Assembly: GCF_003402575.1 (NCBI RefSeq)
Contig: NZ_BGZJ01000001.1
Coordinates: 806,001 to 870,000 of the forward strand
From: Mesosutterella multiformis
GTDB taxonomy: Bacteria; Pseudomonadota; Gammaproteobacteria; Burkholderiales; Burkholderiaceae_F
Length of the DNA: 64,000 nt
Direction: 5' to 3'
Shown here: one piece after another, positions 52,930-61,153 of the stretch
Numbering within the stretch: the stretch's first letter is position 1
Layout of the letters: each line of letters begins with the position of its first letter
The notes under the pieces: model-generated
What the model was told of the DNA's origin: nothing
Database searches by the model: none
Seen by the model: the letters and a program-made list of their open reading frames with translations, nothing else
Translations under genes and position numbers: made by a program

Positions 52930-53754
52930 ATGGATTTGATTTACTACATACAGGTCATTCTGATGGGCATTGTGGAAGGCCTGACGGAATTTCTGCCGAT
53001 TTCTTCCACTGGCCACCTGATTGTGGCTGCCGATGTCATGCGGTTCAGTCCGCCGGATCGGGAGACATTTATTGTCGGCATTCAGGCGGGTGCTATTTTC
53101 GCTGTCTGCTGGTTTTACCGTGAGCGGATCTGGAAGGTCGTTATGAACTTTCTCCGTCCGGGGCGTGAACAGAATCTCGCCGTGAATACGGTGGTTGCTT
53201 TCCTGCCGGCCGCGGTCGCGGGCGTGCTCTTCGCTCACTTCATTCAGAGCCGGCTCTTCAATGTCGTCACAGTGTCGACAACGCTTGTGATCGGCGGTCT
53301 CATTATTCTTGCTGTCGAGCGGATGATCGCCGCAGGAAAAATCGCCCCCCGGGTGCATGAGATGGATGACATGAACTGGCGCGACGCGCTGAAGGTTGGC
53401 GTCATGCAGTGCTTCGCGATGATTCCGGGGGTCAGCCGATCCGGAGCCACCATTATCGGCGGCATGATCTGCGGTCTTTCCCGGAAAGCGGCGACGGAGT
53501 TCTCCTTCTTCCTTGCGATCCCGACCATTTTCGGCGCAACGGTCTATGACCTCTGGAAGATGCGTGACAGTGTGGCGGAGCTTAATGTCGGAGGCCTGCT
53601 GCTCGGCGGCGCCGTGTCATTCTTCTCCGCTCTGATCGTCGTGAACTGGCTGCTCCGGTTTGTGGCTCACAACAATTTCCGGGGATTCGGCTGGTACCGG
53701 ATCCTTTTCGGAGCTCTGGTGATGGGGCTCTGGTACACGGGAGTGATTCTCTAA
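52930..53754 (+). CDS. uppP: Undecaprenyl-diphosphatase (BacA/UppP)
   Basis: Inner-membrane enzyme that dephosphorylates undecaprenyl pyrophosphate, recycling the lipid carrier for peptidoglycan and LPS glycans. The 274-residue polytopic protein has the catalytic EGLTEFLPISSTGHL (residues 16-30) and the second signature PGVSRSGATIIGGM near 164-177. About seven or eight hydrophobic helices are visible. GGGAA precedes the ATG. Overexpressed homologues give bacitracin tolerance. It is a single-gene unit ending in a bidirectional terminator. Confidence 0.95.
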   Translation: MDLIYYIQVILMGIVEGLTEFLPISSTGHLIVAADVMRFSPPDRETFIVGIQAGAIFAVCWFYRERIWKVVMNFLRPGREQNLAVNTVVAFLPAAVAGVLFAHFIQSRLFNVVTVSTTLVIGGLIILAVERMIAAGKIAPRVHEMDDMNWRDALKVGVMQCFAMIPGVSRSGATIIGGMICGLSRKAATEFSFFLAIPTIFGATVYDLWKMRDSVAELNVGGLLLGGAVSFFSALIVVNWLLRFVAHNNFRGFGWYRILFGALVMGLWYTGVIL

Positions 53755-53761
53755 GACATGA

Positions 53762-53792
53762 AAAAAAAGCCGGCGTTAAAAGCCGGCTTTTT
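53762..53792. terminator. Bidirectional terminator between uppP and trmB
   Basis: AAAGCCGGC and GCCGGCTTT form a perfect nine-base-pair stem around GTTAAAA, with A and T tracts on either side serving both convergent genes. Confidence 0.88.
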
Positions 53793-53806
53793 CGTGGGCG
53801 GTCGTT

Positions 53807-54526
53807 TTATCGCTTGATATAAACGAGATCCCAGATTCCGTGACCGAGGTTTTCTCCCCGGGCCTGGAACTTGGTGCGGGGGCGCTCACAGAGCGGATTC
53901 CCCTGGATCGGGCAGTAGCCCTCTCCCTTCCAGTCCTGGAGCGCAGGCTCGTGGGACAGCACGTCCAGCATCTGCTCGGCATAGTTCTGCCAGTCTGTGG
54001 CGCAGTGAATATAGCCGCCCTGACGGATTCTCGTGCAGAGTTTCCCAATGAAAGGCTGGGCGACGAGGCGGCGCTTATGATGGCGGGCTTTGCGCCAGGG
54101 ATCCGGGAAATAGATATGGACGCCGTCAAGCGATTCGGGCGGGATCATATGCTCGATCACATCGACCGCGTCATGACGGATGATGCGGACATTCTTCAGC
54201 TCCATTTCCTTGATGCGCTTTGACAGTGCGCCGACGCCGGCGACAAACACTTCGCAGCCAAGGAAATTGACTTCAGGATGGGCCTGAGCGATCGCTGCCG
54301 TGGTTTCTCCCATGCCGCAGCCGATCTCGAAGACAACGGGAGCTTTGCGCCCGAAAACCTCTTCAAAATTGAGCGGGGCTTCAGCGTAAGGCACTTCGTA
54401 AAGCGGGAAGACTTCTTCAAAGGCTTTTTCCTGTGCGTGGCTGATATGGCCGCGGCGCATGGAGAAGCTTCGGATATGCCTCGACTTCAGTTCTTCAAGC
54501 TGTTCGGGGGAAAGTTCATTCGGCAT
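53807..54526 (-). CDS. trmB: tRNA (guanine-N7-)-methyltransferase
   Basis: Methylates G46 in the variable loop of tRNAs. From the ATG at 54526 it has 239 residues with SAM motif FEIGCGMGETTAAIA. The acidic GCEVFVAGVGAL, IRHDAVDVI and the catalytic IYFPDPWRKARHHKRRL block follow. The C-terminus contains TKFQARGENLGHGIWDL, the tRNA-binding TKFE-like motif. A longer frame to 54562 runs into the tRNA-Gly terminator. The ribosome site is poor (AGGA is 14 bases away). It lies directly after tRNA-Gly and its terminator. Confidence 0.93.
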   Translation of the reverse strand: MPNELSPEQLEELKSRHIRSFSMRRGHISHAQEKAFEEVFPLYEVPYAEAPLNFEEVFGRKAPVVFEIGCGMGETTAAIAQAHPEVNFLGCEVFVAGVGALSKRIKEMELKNVRIIRHDAVDVIEHMIPPESLDGVHIYFPDPWRKARHHKRRLVAQPFIGKLCTRIRQGGYIHCATDWQNYAEQMLDVLSHEPALQDWKGEGYCPIQGNPLCERPRTKFQARGENLGHGIWDLVYIKR

Positions 54527-54547
54527 TTGAAACGGGAAATTCCTATG

Positions 54548-54580
54548 AAAAAACCGACACACTCAAAGGTATGTCGGTTT
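54548..54580 (-). terminator. Rho-independent terminator of tRNA-Gly
   Basis: On the minus strand AAACCGACA pairs with TGTCGGTTT (nine base pairs) and a further three T residues follow. It starts seven bases after the tRNA CCA end and overlaps the possible long N-terminus of trmB. Confidence 0.82.
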
Positions 54581-54586
54581 CTAATC

Positions 54587-54660
54587 TGGAGCGGGCGAAG
54601 GGAATCGAACCCTCGTCAGTAGCTTGGGAAGCTACAGCTCTGCCATTGAGCTACGCCCGC
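54587..54660 (-). tRNA. tRNA-Gly (anticodon CCC)
   Basis: A 74-base cloverleaf: acceptor GCGGGCG with CGCCCGC, anticodon stem GTAGC/GCTAC with loop TTCCCAA, T-arm GAGGGTTCGATTCCCTT and encoded CCA. All four stems pair. It is a single-gene unit with its own promoter and terminator. Confidence 0.93.
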
Positions 54661-54671
54661 ATAGGCATTGA

Positions 54672-54701
54672 ATAATAACAGGGATCGGAGAAAATTGCCA
54701 A
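54672..54701 (-). promoter_or_regulatory. Promoter of tRNA-Gly inside the metI 3' hairpin
   Basis: On the minus strand TTGGCA (54696-54701) and TATTAT (54672-54677) are 18 bases apart, 12 bases before the tRNA. The -35 box lies in the loop of a perfect nine-base-pair hairpin GATCGGAGA/TCTCCGATC (54683-54710) that follows the metI stop and may act as its terminator. Confidence 0.65.
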
Positions 54702-54720
54702 TCTCCGATCTCCGTTGTTA

Positions 54721-55380
54721 TCAGCGGTGAGAGACCTTGCGGACGGTCCAGTCACCGAGAGACTGCATGGCCTGGACGAACACGATCAGGATCACCACGA
54801 CCGAGTACATGATTTCAGGCATGAAGCGCTGGTAGCCGTAGCGGATGGCGAGGTCGCCGAGACCGCCGCCGCCGATCGCGCCGGCCATGGCCGAGGCACC
54901 GACGAGGGACACGAGTGCAATCGTGATACCGGCAATAATGCCAGGCAGAGCTTCAGGGAGCAGGACCTTGCGGATGATCTGCATGCTGGTGGCGCCCATG
55001 GAGAGAGCGGCCTCAATCAGTCCCTTGTCCACTTCACGCAGGCTCGATTCCACGAGACGCGAGATCATCGGAGCGGCCGCGATCGTCAGCGGCACGAGAG
55101 CGGCGGAGGTGCCGATAGACGTGCCAACGATCAGGCGCGTGAGCGGCTGAATGGCGACGAGCAGGATGATGAACGGGGTAGAACGGACCGCGTTGACCAG
55201 CACACCGATCGTGCGGTTAAAGACCTTCGCCGACAGAATGCCCTGAGGGGAAGTGACATGCAGAAGGATGCCAAGCGGAATGCCGATCGCCCCGCCGATG
55301 ACTCCAGCGATACCCACCATGATGAGGGTTTCGATGAAGGAGTCCAGCATCATATCAATCATTTCAGGCGTTAACAGCAT
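54721..55380 (-). CDS. metI: Methionine ABC transporter permease MetI
   Basis: Inner-membrane permease of the D/L-methionine importer. From the ATG at 55380 the protein has 219 residues with about five membrane helices. The coupling-helix EAA motif appears as EAALSMGATSMQIIRKVLLPEALPG in the usual place. AGGAG lies eight bases upstream of this ATG; an in-frame TTG at 55395 overlaps that site. It overlaps the metN end by 17 bases. No metQ gene for the binding lipoprotein follows: a tRNA-Gly gene does. Confidence 0.93.
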   Translation of the reverse strand: MLLTPEMIDMMLDSFIETLIMVGIAGVIGGAIGIPLGILLHVTSPQGILSAKVFNRTIGVLVNAVRSTPFIILLVAIQPLTRLIVGTSIGTSAALVPLTIAAAPMISRLVESSLREVDKGLIEAALSMGATSMQIIRKVLLPEALPGIIAGITIALVSLVGASAMAGAIGGGGLGDLAIRYGYQRFMPEIMYSVVVILIVFVQAMQSLGDWTVRKVSHR

Positions 55381-56419
55381 CGTTAAGCTCCTCAATCTGA
55401 ATGTTGTTGGAAATCAGATATTCGCGGACCCGGTCGTAAGCTTCCTGAGAGCAGGAACACACGACGGTGAGGCTGCTGAAAGTGCTTTCCTGGATTTCGG
55501 AAATCTGGCCAGCGAGAATATTGAAGTTCACGCCGTAGCGGGTCGCGCAGGTGGCGATCACAGGCTCCGTCGCCTCTTCGCCGACGAAGGTGATGCGCAG
55601 CGCCTTATTGCAATCGTTCGGGTGAGCCTTGAAAATGTCGCGGATGTGCTGCACGACCTGAGCCGGAAGCTCTGTGCACAGGATGCCGCTCAGCATGCTG
55701 CGGGTCGTCGGGTGACGCGGATTGCGGAAGACATCCAGCACGCTGCCCTCTTCGATCACTTCGCCATGATCCATGACGACGATGCGTTCACAGATCTGCT
55801 TCACCACTTCCATCTGGTGGGTGATCATCACGATCGTGACGCCGAGTTCCTTATTGATCTTGCGCAGCAGGGCGAGGGTGGACGTCGTGGTTTCCGGGTC
55901 GAGAGCCGAGGTGGCTTCGTCAGAAAGCAGAACAGTCGGGTCGTTGGCCAGGGCTCGGGCAATACCGACACGCTGCTTCTGACCGCCGGAAAGCTGCGCG
56001 GGATACTTCTTCGCATGTTCCGTAAGGCCGACGAGCTCAAGCAGCGGCGTAACCTTTTCCCTGATCTTGTCACGGCTGACACCGGCAAGCTCGAGCGGCA
56101 GGGCCACGTTGTCGTAGACCGTGCGGGAGGAGAGCAGGTTGAAGTGCTGGAAGATCATGCCGATCTTGTGACGGACGCGGCGAAGCTCGGAGGCGCTCAG
56201 CTTCGTGAGATCCTGACCGTCCACAATGACATTGCCCTTTGTGGGCCGGTTGAGGAGGTTGATACATCGAACCAGCGTGGATTTGCCCGCGCCGCTTCGT
56301 CCGAGGACACCGAAAATTTCTCCGTCATTGATTGTGATGGAGACATCCTTGACGGCATCGAGTGTCGTCTTTCCGTCCGGGGACTTATAGGTCTGCCAGA
56401 TATGTTTAAGTTCAATCAT
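55364..56419 (-). CDS. metN: Methionine ABC transporter ATP-binding protein MetN
   Basis: ATPase of the methionine importer. From the ATG at 56419 it has 351 residues. Walker A is GRSGAGKST, Q-loop FQHFNLLSSRTV, signature LSGGQKQRVGIARAL and Walker B VLLSDEATSALDP. A C-terminal NIL/ACT-like domain (about 265-345), which allows methionine feedback inhibition, is present. An upstream in-frame start at 56458 is less likely because MIELKHIWQTY is the family N-terminus. I saw no S-box or other methionine riboswitch in its 160-base leader. Confidence 0.95.
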   Translation of the reverse strand: MIELKHIWQTYKSPDGKTTLDAVKDVSITINDGEIFGVLGRSGAGKSTLVRCINLLNRPTKGNVIVDGQDLTKLSASELRRVRHKIGMIFQHFNLLSSRTVYDNVALPLELAGVSRDKIREKVTPLLELVGLTEHAKKYPAQLSGGQKQRVGIARALANDPTVLLSDEATSALDPETTTSTLALLRKINKELGVTIVMITHQMEVVKQICERIVVMDHGEVIEEGSVLDVFRNPRHPTTRSMLSGILCTELPAQVVQHIRDIFKAHPNDCNKALRITFVGEEATEPVIATCATRYGVNFNILAGQISEIQESTFSSLTVVCSCSQEAYDRVREYLISNNIQIEELNDAVNA

Positions 56420-56586
56420 TTCCCAAATCTCAGCATTGACAGTTCGAAAGCCTGCCAAAGAAGTTGACTTTCATGCAGTGTATCGGTGAAAAGCCGAAAA
56501 ATGCGGAAAGTTCGGATTTAATGCGTGATCTTATGCCGTATTACCAAGGCCGGGCTGAAGAATCTGAATACGGTCCGGCGGCTAAG

Positions 56587-56618
56587 AAAAAAGGGCAGAA
56601 CTGTTACGTTCTGCCCTT
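56587..56618 (-). terminator. Rho-independent terminator of the tRNA-Lys cluster
   Basis: On the minus strand AAGGGCAGAAC pairs with GTTCTGCCCTT (11 base pairs) around a GTAACA loop, followed by T residues. It starts six bases beyond the last tRNA CCA. Confidence 0.88.
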
Positions 56619-56624
56619 CTGAAT

Positions 56625-56700
56625 TGGTGGGTGCGCAGGGGGTCGAACCCTGGACCGACGGATTAAGAGTCCGCTGCTCTACCAACTGAGCTACGCGCCC
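56625..56700 (-). tRNA. tRNA-Lys (anticodon CTT), copy 3
   Basis: A 76-base cloverleaf with anticodon loop CTCTTAA, T-arm CAGGG-TTCGACC-CCCTG and encoded CCA. The acceptor arms GGGCGCG and CGCACCC leave a C4-A69 mismatch. The sequence is identical to copies at 56736 and 56848. Last gene of a four-tRNA operon. Confidence 0.93.
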
Positions 56701-56735
56701 AAGCAAAGCCCGAAGGCTCTGTCGAACTAATTGTA

Positions 56736-56811
56736 TGGTGGGTGCGCAGGGGGTCGAACCCTGGACCGACGGATTAAGAGTCCGCTGCTCTACCAACTGA
56801 GCTACGCGCCC
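56736..56811 (-). tRNA. tRNA-Lys (anticodon CTT), copy 2
   Basis: Identical in sequence to the neighbouring CTT copies, including the C4-A69 acceptor mismatch and encoded CCA. A 35-base spacer separates it from the next gene downstream. Confidence 0.93.
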
Positions 56812-56847
56812 ATACTTGCAAAGCTTTCGCTTTGGTACATCGAATTT

Positions 56848-56923
56848 TGGTGGGTGCGCAGGGGGTCGAACCCTGGACCGACGGATTAAGAGTCCGCTGC
56901 TCTACCAACTGAGCTACGCGCCC
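56848..56923 (-). tRNA. tRNA-Lys (anticodon CTT), copy 1
   Basis: Identical 76-base tRNA with anticodon loop CTCTTAA, the C4-A69 acceptor mismatch and encoded CCA. A 36-base A/T-rich spacer separates it from copy 2, and 22 bases separate it from the TTT gene upstream. Confidence 0.93.
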
Positions 56924-56945
56924 GAAATTCTTTAGTTAACTGTAA

Positions 56946-57021
56946 TGGTGGGTCGTGTGAGATTCGAACTCGCGACCAACGGATTAAAAGTCCGCTGCTC
57001 TACCGGCTGAGCTAACGACCC
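56946..57021 (-). tRNA. tRNA-Lys (anticodon TTT)
   Basis: A 76-base cloverleaf with anticodon loop CTTTTAA, acceptor GGGTCGT fully paired to ACGACCC, D-arm AGCTCAGCCGGTAGAGC and encoded CCA. It is the first gene of the tRNA-Lys operon. Unlike the CTT copies its acceptor stem has no mismatch. Confidence 0.95.
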
Positions 57022-57075
57022 TCGCAACCCAGGCCTCTCTTGTGAAAGACAGGGATACAGCTAATCAGATCACGA

Positions 57076-57104
57076 ATTATGTTACGGATTCCTAAAGATG
57101 TCAA
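57076..57104 (-). promoter_or_regulatory. Sigma70-type promoter of the tRNA-Lys operon
   Basis: On the minus strand TTGACA (57099-57104) and CATAAT (57076-57081) are exactly 17 bases apart. Both hexamers and the spacing equal those of the tRNA-Met promoter at 39873. The first tRNA begins about 54 bases downstream. Confidence 0.85.
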
Positions 57105-57353
57105 GGGAATCGGAAAATAAAAAAATTTGAGCTTACAATTTGGTCTCATTGTTTAGGGTAAACACTAAAACATCTGACCTCAATAAGCCTCTACAGTATT
57201 TACGACAGCAGTCAAGATGATGTGCAGAAAAAACGATTTGGTACCCCTGCCTGACGCGCACCGGGTGTCCGAAATTCAATAATAGGATCAATCTTCCCCC
57301 GTGTCCCGGCCTTACCTAAGGGCGTCACCGGAAAGAGGGAAAGGGAACAAGTT
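57105..57353 (+). other. recA leader region
   Basis: The 332-base gap between tRNA-Lys(TTT) and recA (57022-57353) holds the tRNA promoter and then an A/T-rich stretch. Within it GTTTA-GGG-TAAAC (57151-57163) is a perfect short palindrome. CTGACC (57174-57179) and TATTTA (57197-57202), 17 bases apart, are a weak recA promoter candidate. I see no CTGT-N8-ACAG LexA box and no gene. Confidence 0.35.
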
Positions 57354-58568
57354 ATGGCAGCAGATAAGAAGTCCAAGGATAAGGCACCTGTCCGCGCGGT
57401 CCGCATCGAAGAGGAACAGGAGCGTCAGAAGGCTTTGAACGCCGCCCTTGCTCAGATTGAGAAGCAGTTCGGCAAGGGTTCCATCATGAAGATGGACGAC
57501 ACGAGCGTCGCGCAGGATATCAGCGTTGTGTCGACAGGCTCCCTCGGCCTGGATATCGCGCTGGGCGTCGGCGGCCTGCCGCGCGGCCGTGTGATCGAGG
57601 TCTACGGCCCTGAATCCTCCGGCAAGACGACCCTCACGCTGCAGGTTGTGGCCGAGATGCAGAAGATGGGCGGCACCTGCGCTTTTATCGACGCGGAACA
57701 CGCGCTTGACCCGCAGTACGCTGAAAAGATCGGCGTTGATCTGAAGAAGCTCCTCATTTCCCAGCCGGATAATGGTGAGCAGGCGCTCGATATCTGCGAC
57801 GCGCTGGTCCGATCCGGCGCGGTCGACCTGATTGTGGTTGACTCGGTTGCCGCTCTGACGCCTAAGGCTGAAATCGAGGGTGAAATGGGCGATGCGCTCC
57901 CTGGTCTCCAGGCCCGTCTGATGAGCCAGGCACTCCGTAAGCTCACGGCATCGATCAACCGGACTCAGTGCATGGTGATCTTCATTAACCAGATCCGTAT
58001 GAAGATCGGCGTTTCCTATGGCAACCCGGAAGTGACGACGGGCGGCAACGCGCTGAAGTTCTACAGCTCGGTGCGTCTTGATATCCGCCGCGCCGGTTCC
58101 ATCAAGAAGGGGGACGATATTATCGGCGCCGAGACCCGCGTGAAGGTTGTGAAGAACAAGGTTGCGCCTCCGTTCCGTCAGGCCATCTTTGATATTTACT
58201 ACGGCGAAGGCATTTCCCGCGAGAGCGAGATTCTGACGCTGGGCTCTGACCTCGATATCGTTGACAAGGCCGGTGCCTGGTACAGCTACAACGGCGAGAA
58301 GATCGGCCAGGGCAAGGATAAGGCGAGCGAATACCTGAAGGAACACCCGGAAGTGGCTCTCGAAATTGAGAACAAGATCCGGGCGATCAAGGGTGTAAAC
58401 CGCGTTGGGGAGGGCACCGTGAAACCCGCCTCCCCCGCCAAGGCCCCGGCGGCAGCGGCTGACAAGCCCGCTGCTGAGAAGAATTCTTCGGATGAAGTGC
58501 CGGAGGAAGAGACCCGCGTGGATGATCTGGATGAGGAAGAAGATTTCTCCCCGGATGAGCTGCTCTGA
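57354..58568 (+). CDS. recA: Recombinase RecA
   Basis: ATP-dependent strand-exchange protein and SOS co-protease. The protein opens with a lysine-rich tail ([17 protein letters not shown]), then [16 protein letters not shown], Walker [11 protein letters not shown], the [13 protein letters not shown] block, Walker [19 protein letters not shown] and loop L2 near [16 protein letters not shown]. At 404 residues it is about 50 longer than E. coli RecA. The extra length is an Ala/Pro/Lys-rich linker and a strongly acidic C-terminus ending [14 protein letters not shown]. Upstream is AAGGGAAC. recX follows within six bases. Confidence 0.97.
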   Translation: MAADKKSKDKAPVRAVRIEEEQERQKALNAALAQIEKQFGKGSIMKMDDTSVAQDISVVSTGSLGLDIALGVGGLPRGRVIEVYGPESSGKTTLTLQVVAEMQKMGGTCAFIDAEHALDPQYAEKIGVDLKKLLISQPDNGEQALDICDALVRSGAVDLIVVDSVAALTPKAEIEGEMGDALPGLQARLMSQALRKLTASINRTQCMVIFINQIRMKIGVSYGNPEVTTGGNALKFYSSVRLDIRRAGSIKKGDDIIGAETRVKVVKNKVAPPFRQAIFDIYYGEGISRESEILTLGSDLDIVDKAGAWYSYNGEKIGQGKDKASEYLKEHPEVALEIENKIRAIKGVNRVGEGTVKPASPAKAPAAAADKPAAEKNSSDEVPEEETRVDDLDEEEDFSPDELL

Positions 58569-58573
58569 AAGTG

Positions 58574-59074
58574 ATGGAGCAGACTCCTGAAGAGATGGGA
58601 GCCGGCCGTCGCGCCGGTTCCCGTAAAGAAAAGCCGTCCCTTCTCGCAAGAGCGGTTTCCTATCTTTCCCGCCGTGAGTATTCGAGGCGGGAGCTTGGGG
58701 AAAAGCTTCGCCGCCTGGGTTCCGAGGACGACGCCAAGGTGGACGAGGTGCTCGACTATCTTGAAGAGAAGGGATATCTCTCAAACGAACGTTTCGCTGA
58801 GCAGTTTCTGCGAGCCAAAGCTTCGCGCTACGGTCAGTCCCGGCTCCGCATGGAGCTGAGACAGCGGGGATTAAGCGGGGAGGAAATCGATCGGGCGATC
58901 GAGGGACTCGCCGGCAGCGAGGAGGACCGTGCCTGGAGTGTCTGGGAGAAGCGGTTTTCTTCTTATCCGGAAGATCAGAAAGAGAAGGCTAAACAGATCC
59001 GCTTTCTGATGTCCCGGGGGTTTTCGTATGCAATTGTGTCACGGGTACTGCAAAGAGCCCGTCAGAACATATAA
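58574..59074 (+). CDS. recX: Regulatory protein RecX
   Basis: Binds the RecA filament and limits its activity. The 166-residue protein consists of triple-helix repeats: LLARAVSYLSRREYSRREL, VDEVLDYLEEKGYLSNERFAEQFL (in pieces) and the later RFLMSRGFSYAIVSRVL. GYLSNERFAE-type and RYGQSRLRMELRQRG blocks are diagnostic. I start at the ATG at 58574; a GTG directly before it is in frame. It is immediately downstream of recA, the standard operon. Confidence 0.93.
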   Translation: MEQTPEEMGAGRRAGSRKEKPSLLARAVSYLSRREYSRRELGEKLRRLGSEDDAKVDEVLDYLEEKGYLSNERFAEQFLRAKASRYGQSRLRMELRQRGLSGEEIDRAIEGLAGSEEDRAWSVWEKRFSSYPEDQKEKAKQIRFLMSRGFSYAIVSRVLQRARQNI

Positions 59075-59112
59075 GATAACTGGTTGGTAGAAATCAACTT
59101 TAAGAGGATGAA

Positions 59113-59838
59113 GTGCTAGCTTGGATTATTGACGTATTTACAAACATGCATTGGGGAGCGGTCGGTCAGATCATCATGATCGACATCCTGCTCGGCGGCG
59201 ACAACGCGGTGGTGATCGCTCTTGCGTGCCGCAATCTGCCGAAGGATCAGCGATCCAAGGGTGTTTTCTGGGGTACGGCTGGCGCCATCATTCTGCGTGT
59301 GATCCTGATCACCTTCGCAGTGCTCCTGCTGAATCTCCCCTTCCTTAAGGTGGTCGGCGGCTGCCTCCTGCTCTGGATCGGCTACAAGCTGATCCTGCCG
59401 GATGACGATAGTGAGGAGGAGCATATCAAAGGAAATACGAAGCTCTTCAGCGCGATCAAGACGATTATTGTTGCCGACATGGTGATGTCGATTGATAACG
59501 TGATCGCCATTGCAGGCGCCGCCCAGCAGGCACATGAAGCGCATCAGACGATGCTCGTGATCTTCGGTCTGCTTGTCTCAGTCCCGTTCATTGTCGGCGG
59601 CAGCCAGATCATCATGAAGATTCTTGATAAGTTCCCGGTGATCGTGCTGTTCGGCGGCGCGATGCTTGGCTGGATCGCGGGCGGTCTCTTTACGTCGGAC
59701 TCGTTCGTGGTGAACCATGTCCCCGGCGTGGAAAGCTGGAAGATGGTCGCTGAGGTGATCTGCGCCCTGATTGTGCTTCTCGCAGGTCTCTATACCCGGA
59801 AGAAGATCGCGGCCAAGAAAGCCGCTTCCGCTTCCTGA
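59113..59838 (+). CDS. TerC-family integral membrane protein (YjbE-like)
   Basis: A 241-residue polytopic membrane protein with about seven hydrophobic helices. The family's acidic membrane motifs are LLGGDNAVVIALA (about residues 26-38) and MVMSIDNVIAIAG (about 117-129), both holding paired Asp/Asn residues thought to bind a metal ion. TerC relatives are implicated in manganese or calcium export and metallation of exported proteins. The GTG start has GAGG five bases upstream. No yybP-ykoY riboswitch is visible in the 38-base gap after recX. A shared terminator follows. Confidence 0.9.
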   Translation: MLAWIIDVFTNMHWGAVGQIIMIDILLGGDNAVVIALACRNLPKDQRSKGVFWGTAGAIILRVILITFAVLLLNLPFLKVVGGCLLLWIGYKLILPDDDSEEEHIKGNTKLFSAIKTIIVADMVMSIDNVIAIAGAAQQAHEAHQTMLVIFGLLVSVPFIVGGSQIIMKILDKFPVIVLFGGAMLGWIAGGLFTSDSFVVNHVPGVESWKMVAEVICALIVLLAGLYTRKKIAAKKAASAS

Positions 59839-59860
59839 GTCAGACTGAAACCGTAAAAGA

Positions 59861-59887
59861 AGAGCCCCCTGAGGGGGCTCTTTTTTG
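59861..59887. terminator. Bidirectional terminator between terC-like gene and mnmA
   Basis: AGAGCCCCC and GGGGGCTCT form a perfect nine-base-pair stem around TGA, followed by five T residues on the plus strand and TTCTTTT on the minus strand. Confidence 0.9.
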
Positions 59888-59904
59888 TGCCTGAAAGCAG
59901 GGGC

Positions 59905-61014
59905 CTACCGTGCCTGGCCGTTGCTGAGCCCTTCAATAAAACCGCCGCCGAGGCAGACTTCCCCGTCATAGAGCACGGCGCTCTGACCAGGGGTAACGGC
60001 CCACTGCGGTTCATCAAACTTCACCGCAAACTGCTCTCCGTCAACTGAGGCAAGCGTGGCCGGGCAGTCAGCCTGGCGGTAGCGGGTTTTGACACCGAGC
60101 TTTGATCCGGCTTCTGGCGCGTGACCGGAAATCCAGGAAGGGGAATCCGCGAACAGATGGTCACCGAGGAGCCACGGGTGGTCATGCCCCTGCACGACCC
60201 AAAGTGTATTTGTCCGGATGTCCTTTTTTGCAACAAACCAGGGCTTTTCTTCCGAATCGCGGCATCCGCCGATACCGATCCCCTTTCGCTGACCAATCGT
60301 ATAGAAAGCGAGTCCGATGTGCTTTCCGATCACACGGCCTTCAGGCGTGCCGTCAGGCGTTCTGATCTCACCCTCTTTCGTCGGCAGATAGCGCTCGAGG
60401 AATTCCCGGAAGGGGCGTTCACCGATAAAGCAGATACCGGTGGAGTCCTTCTTCTCGGCAACCGGCAGCCCGATCTTTTTCGCGATGGCGCGGACTTCAG
60501 TCTTCATCATGCCGCCCACCGGGAAAATCGCGCGGCTCACCTGCTCCTGAGAGAGACGGTGCAGGAAGTAACTCTGATCCTTCCCGGGATCCGATCCCCT
60601 CAGAAGCTGCACCGTGCCGTCATCAAGGCGGCGGGTTCTCGCATAGTGACCTGTCGCGATCCAGTCCGCGCCCATATTGACCGCGTGATCGAGAAACGCC
60701 CGGAATTTGATTTCCGAGTTGCAGAGCACATCCGGGTTCGGCGTACGGCCGGCTTCATATTCGCGAAGAAAAATGGAGAAAACGCGTTCCTTATATTCCT
60801 TCGCGAAATTCACGGCCTGAAGATCGATTCCGATCAGATCGGCGACGCTTGAGGCATCGATGAGATCCTGACGGCTAGTGCAGTACTCGCCGTTATCGTC
60901 ATCCTCCCAGTTCTTCATAAAGAGGCCGACCACGTCGTACCCCTGCTCTTTCAGCAGCCAGGCGCTGACCGCGGAGTCCACGCCGCCTGACATTCCTACA
61001 ACGACTTTTTCCAT
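59905..61014 (-). CDS. mnmA: tRNA-specific 2-thiouridylase MnmA
   Basis: Thiolates U34 of tRNA-Lys, -Glu and -Gln. From the ATG at 61014 the protein has about 369 residues. The PP-loop is [12 protein letters not shown] (residues 8-19). [10 protein letters not shown], the first catalytic cysteine in [10 protein letters not shown] and the second in [15 protein letters not shown] follow. SFLHR-type [12 protein letters not shown] is read as [11 protein letters not shown]. An in-frame TTG at 61053 would add 13 residues lacking family resemblance. Its substrate tRNA-Lys(TTT) is encoded 3 kb away. Confidence 0.95.
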   Translation of the reverse strand: MEKVVVGMSGGVDSAVSAWLLKEQGYDVVGLFMKNWEDDDNGEYCTSRQDLIDASSVADLIGIDLQAVNFAKEYKERVFSIFLREYEAGRTPNPDVLCNSEIKFRAFLDHAVNMGADWIATGHYARTRRLDDGTVQLLRGSDPGKDQSYFLHRLSQEQVSRAIFPVGGMMKTEVRAIAKKIGLPVAEKKDSTGICFIGERPFREFLERYLPTKEGEIRTPDGTPEGRVIGKHIGLAFYTIGQRKGIGIGGCRDSEEKPWFVAKKDIRTNTLWVVQGHDHPWLLGDHLFADSPSWISGHAPEAGSKLGVKTRYRQADCPATLASVDGEQFAVKFDEPQWAVTPGQSAVLYDGEVCLGGGFIEGLSNGQAR

Positions 61015-61153
61015 AACCCGATCTGACGGATGCATGCATCCAGTGATTTTCAATTAGAGCTCATAATAAAGTCTTTTCAATTCCCGCATGACAGATGCGG
61101 CCCGCTGAGGCGTTCCGCATCATGCGGACAGAGTGACAACGGGAGGTTTGGCC

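Noticed and set aside
56518-56796. 92-codon minus-strand frame with repeated VEQRTLNPSVQGSTPCAPT-type peptide
   Set aside because: It is translated straight through two tRNA-Lys genes; the repeat is the tRNA copies, a common false annotation.
59075-59112. yybP-ykoY manganese riboswitch before the TerC-family gene
   Set aside because: Only 38 bases separate recX from the start, too short for the aptamer.
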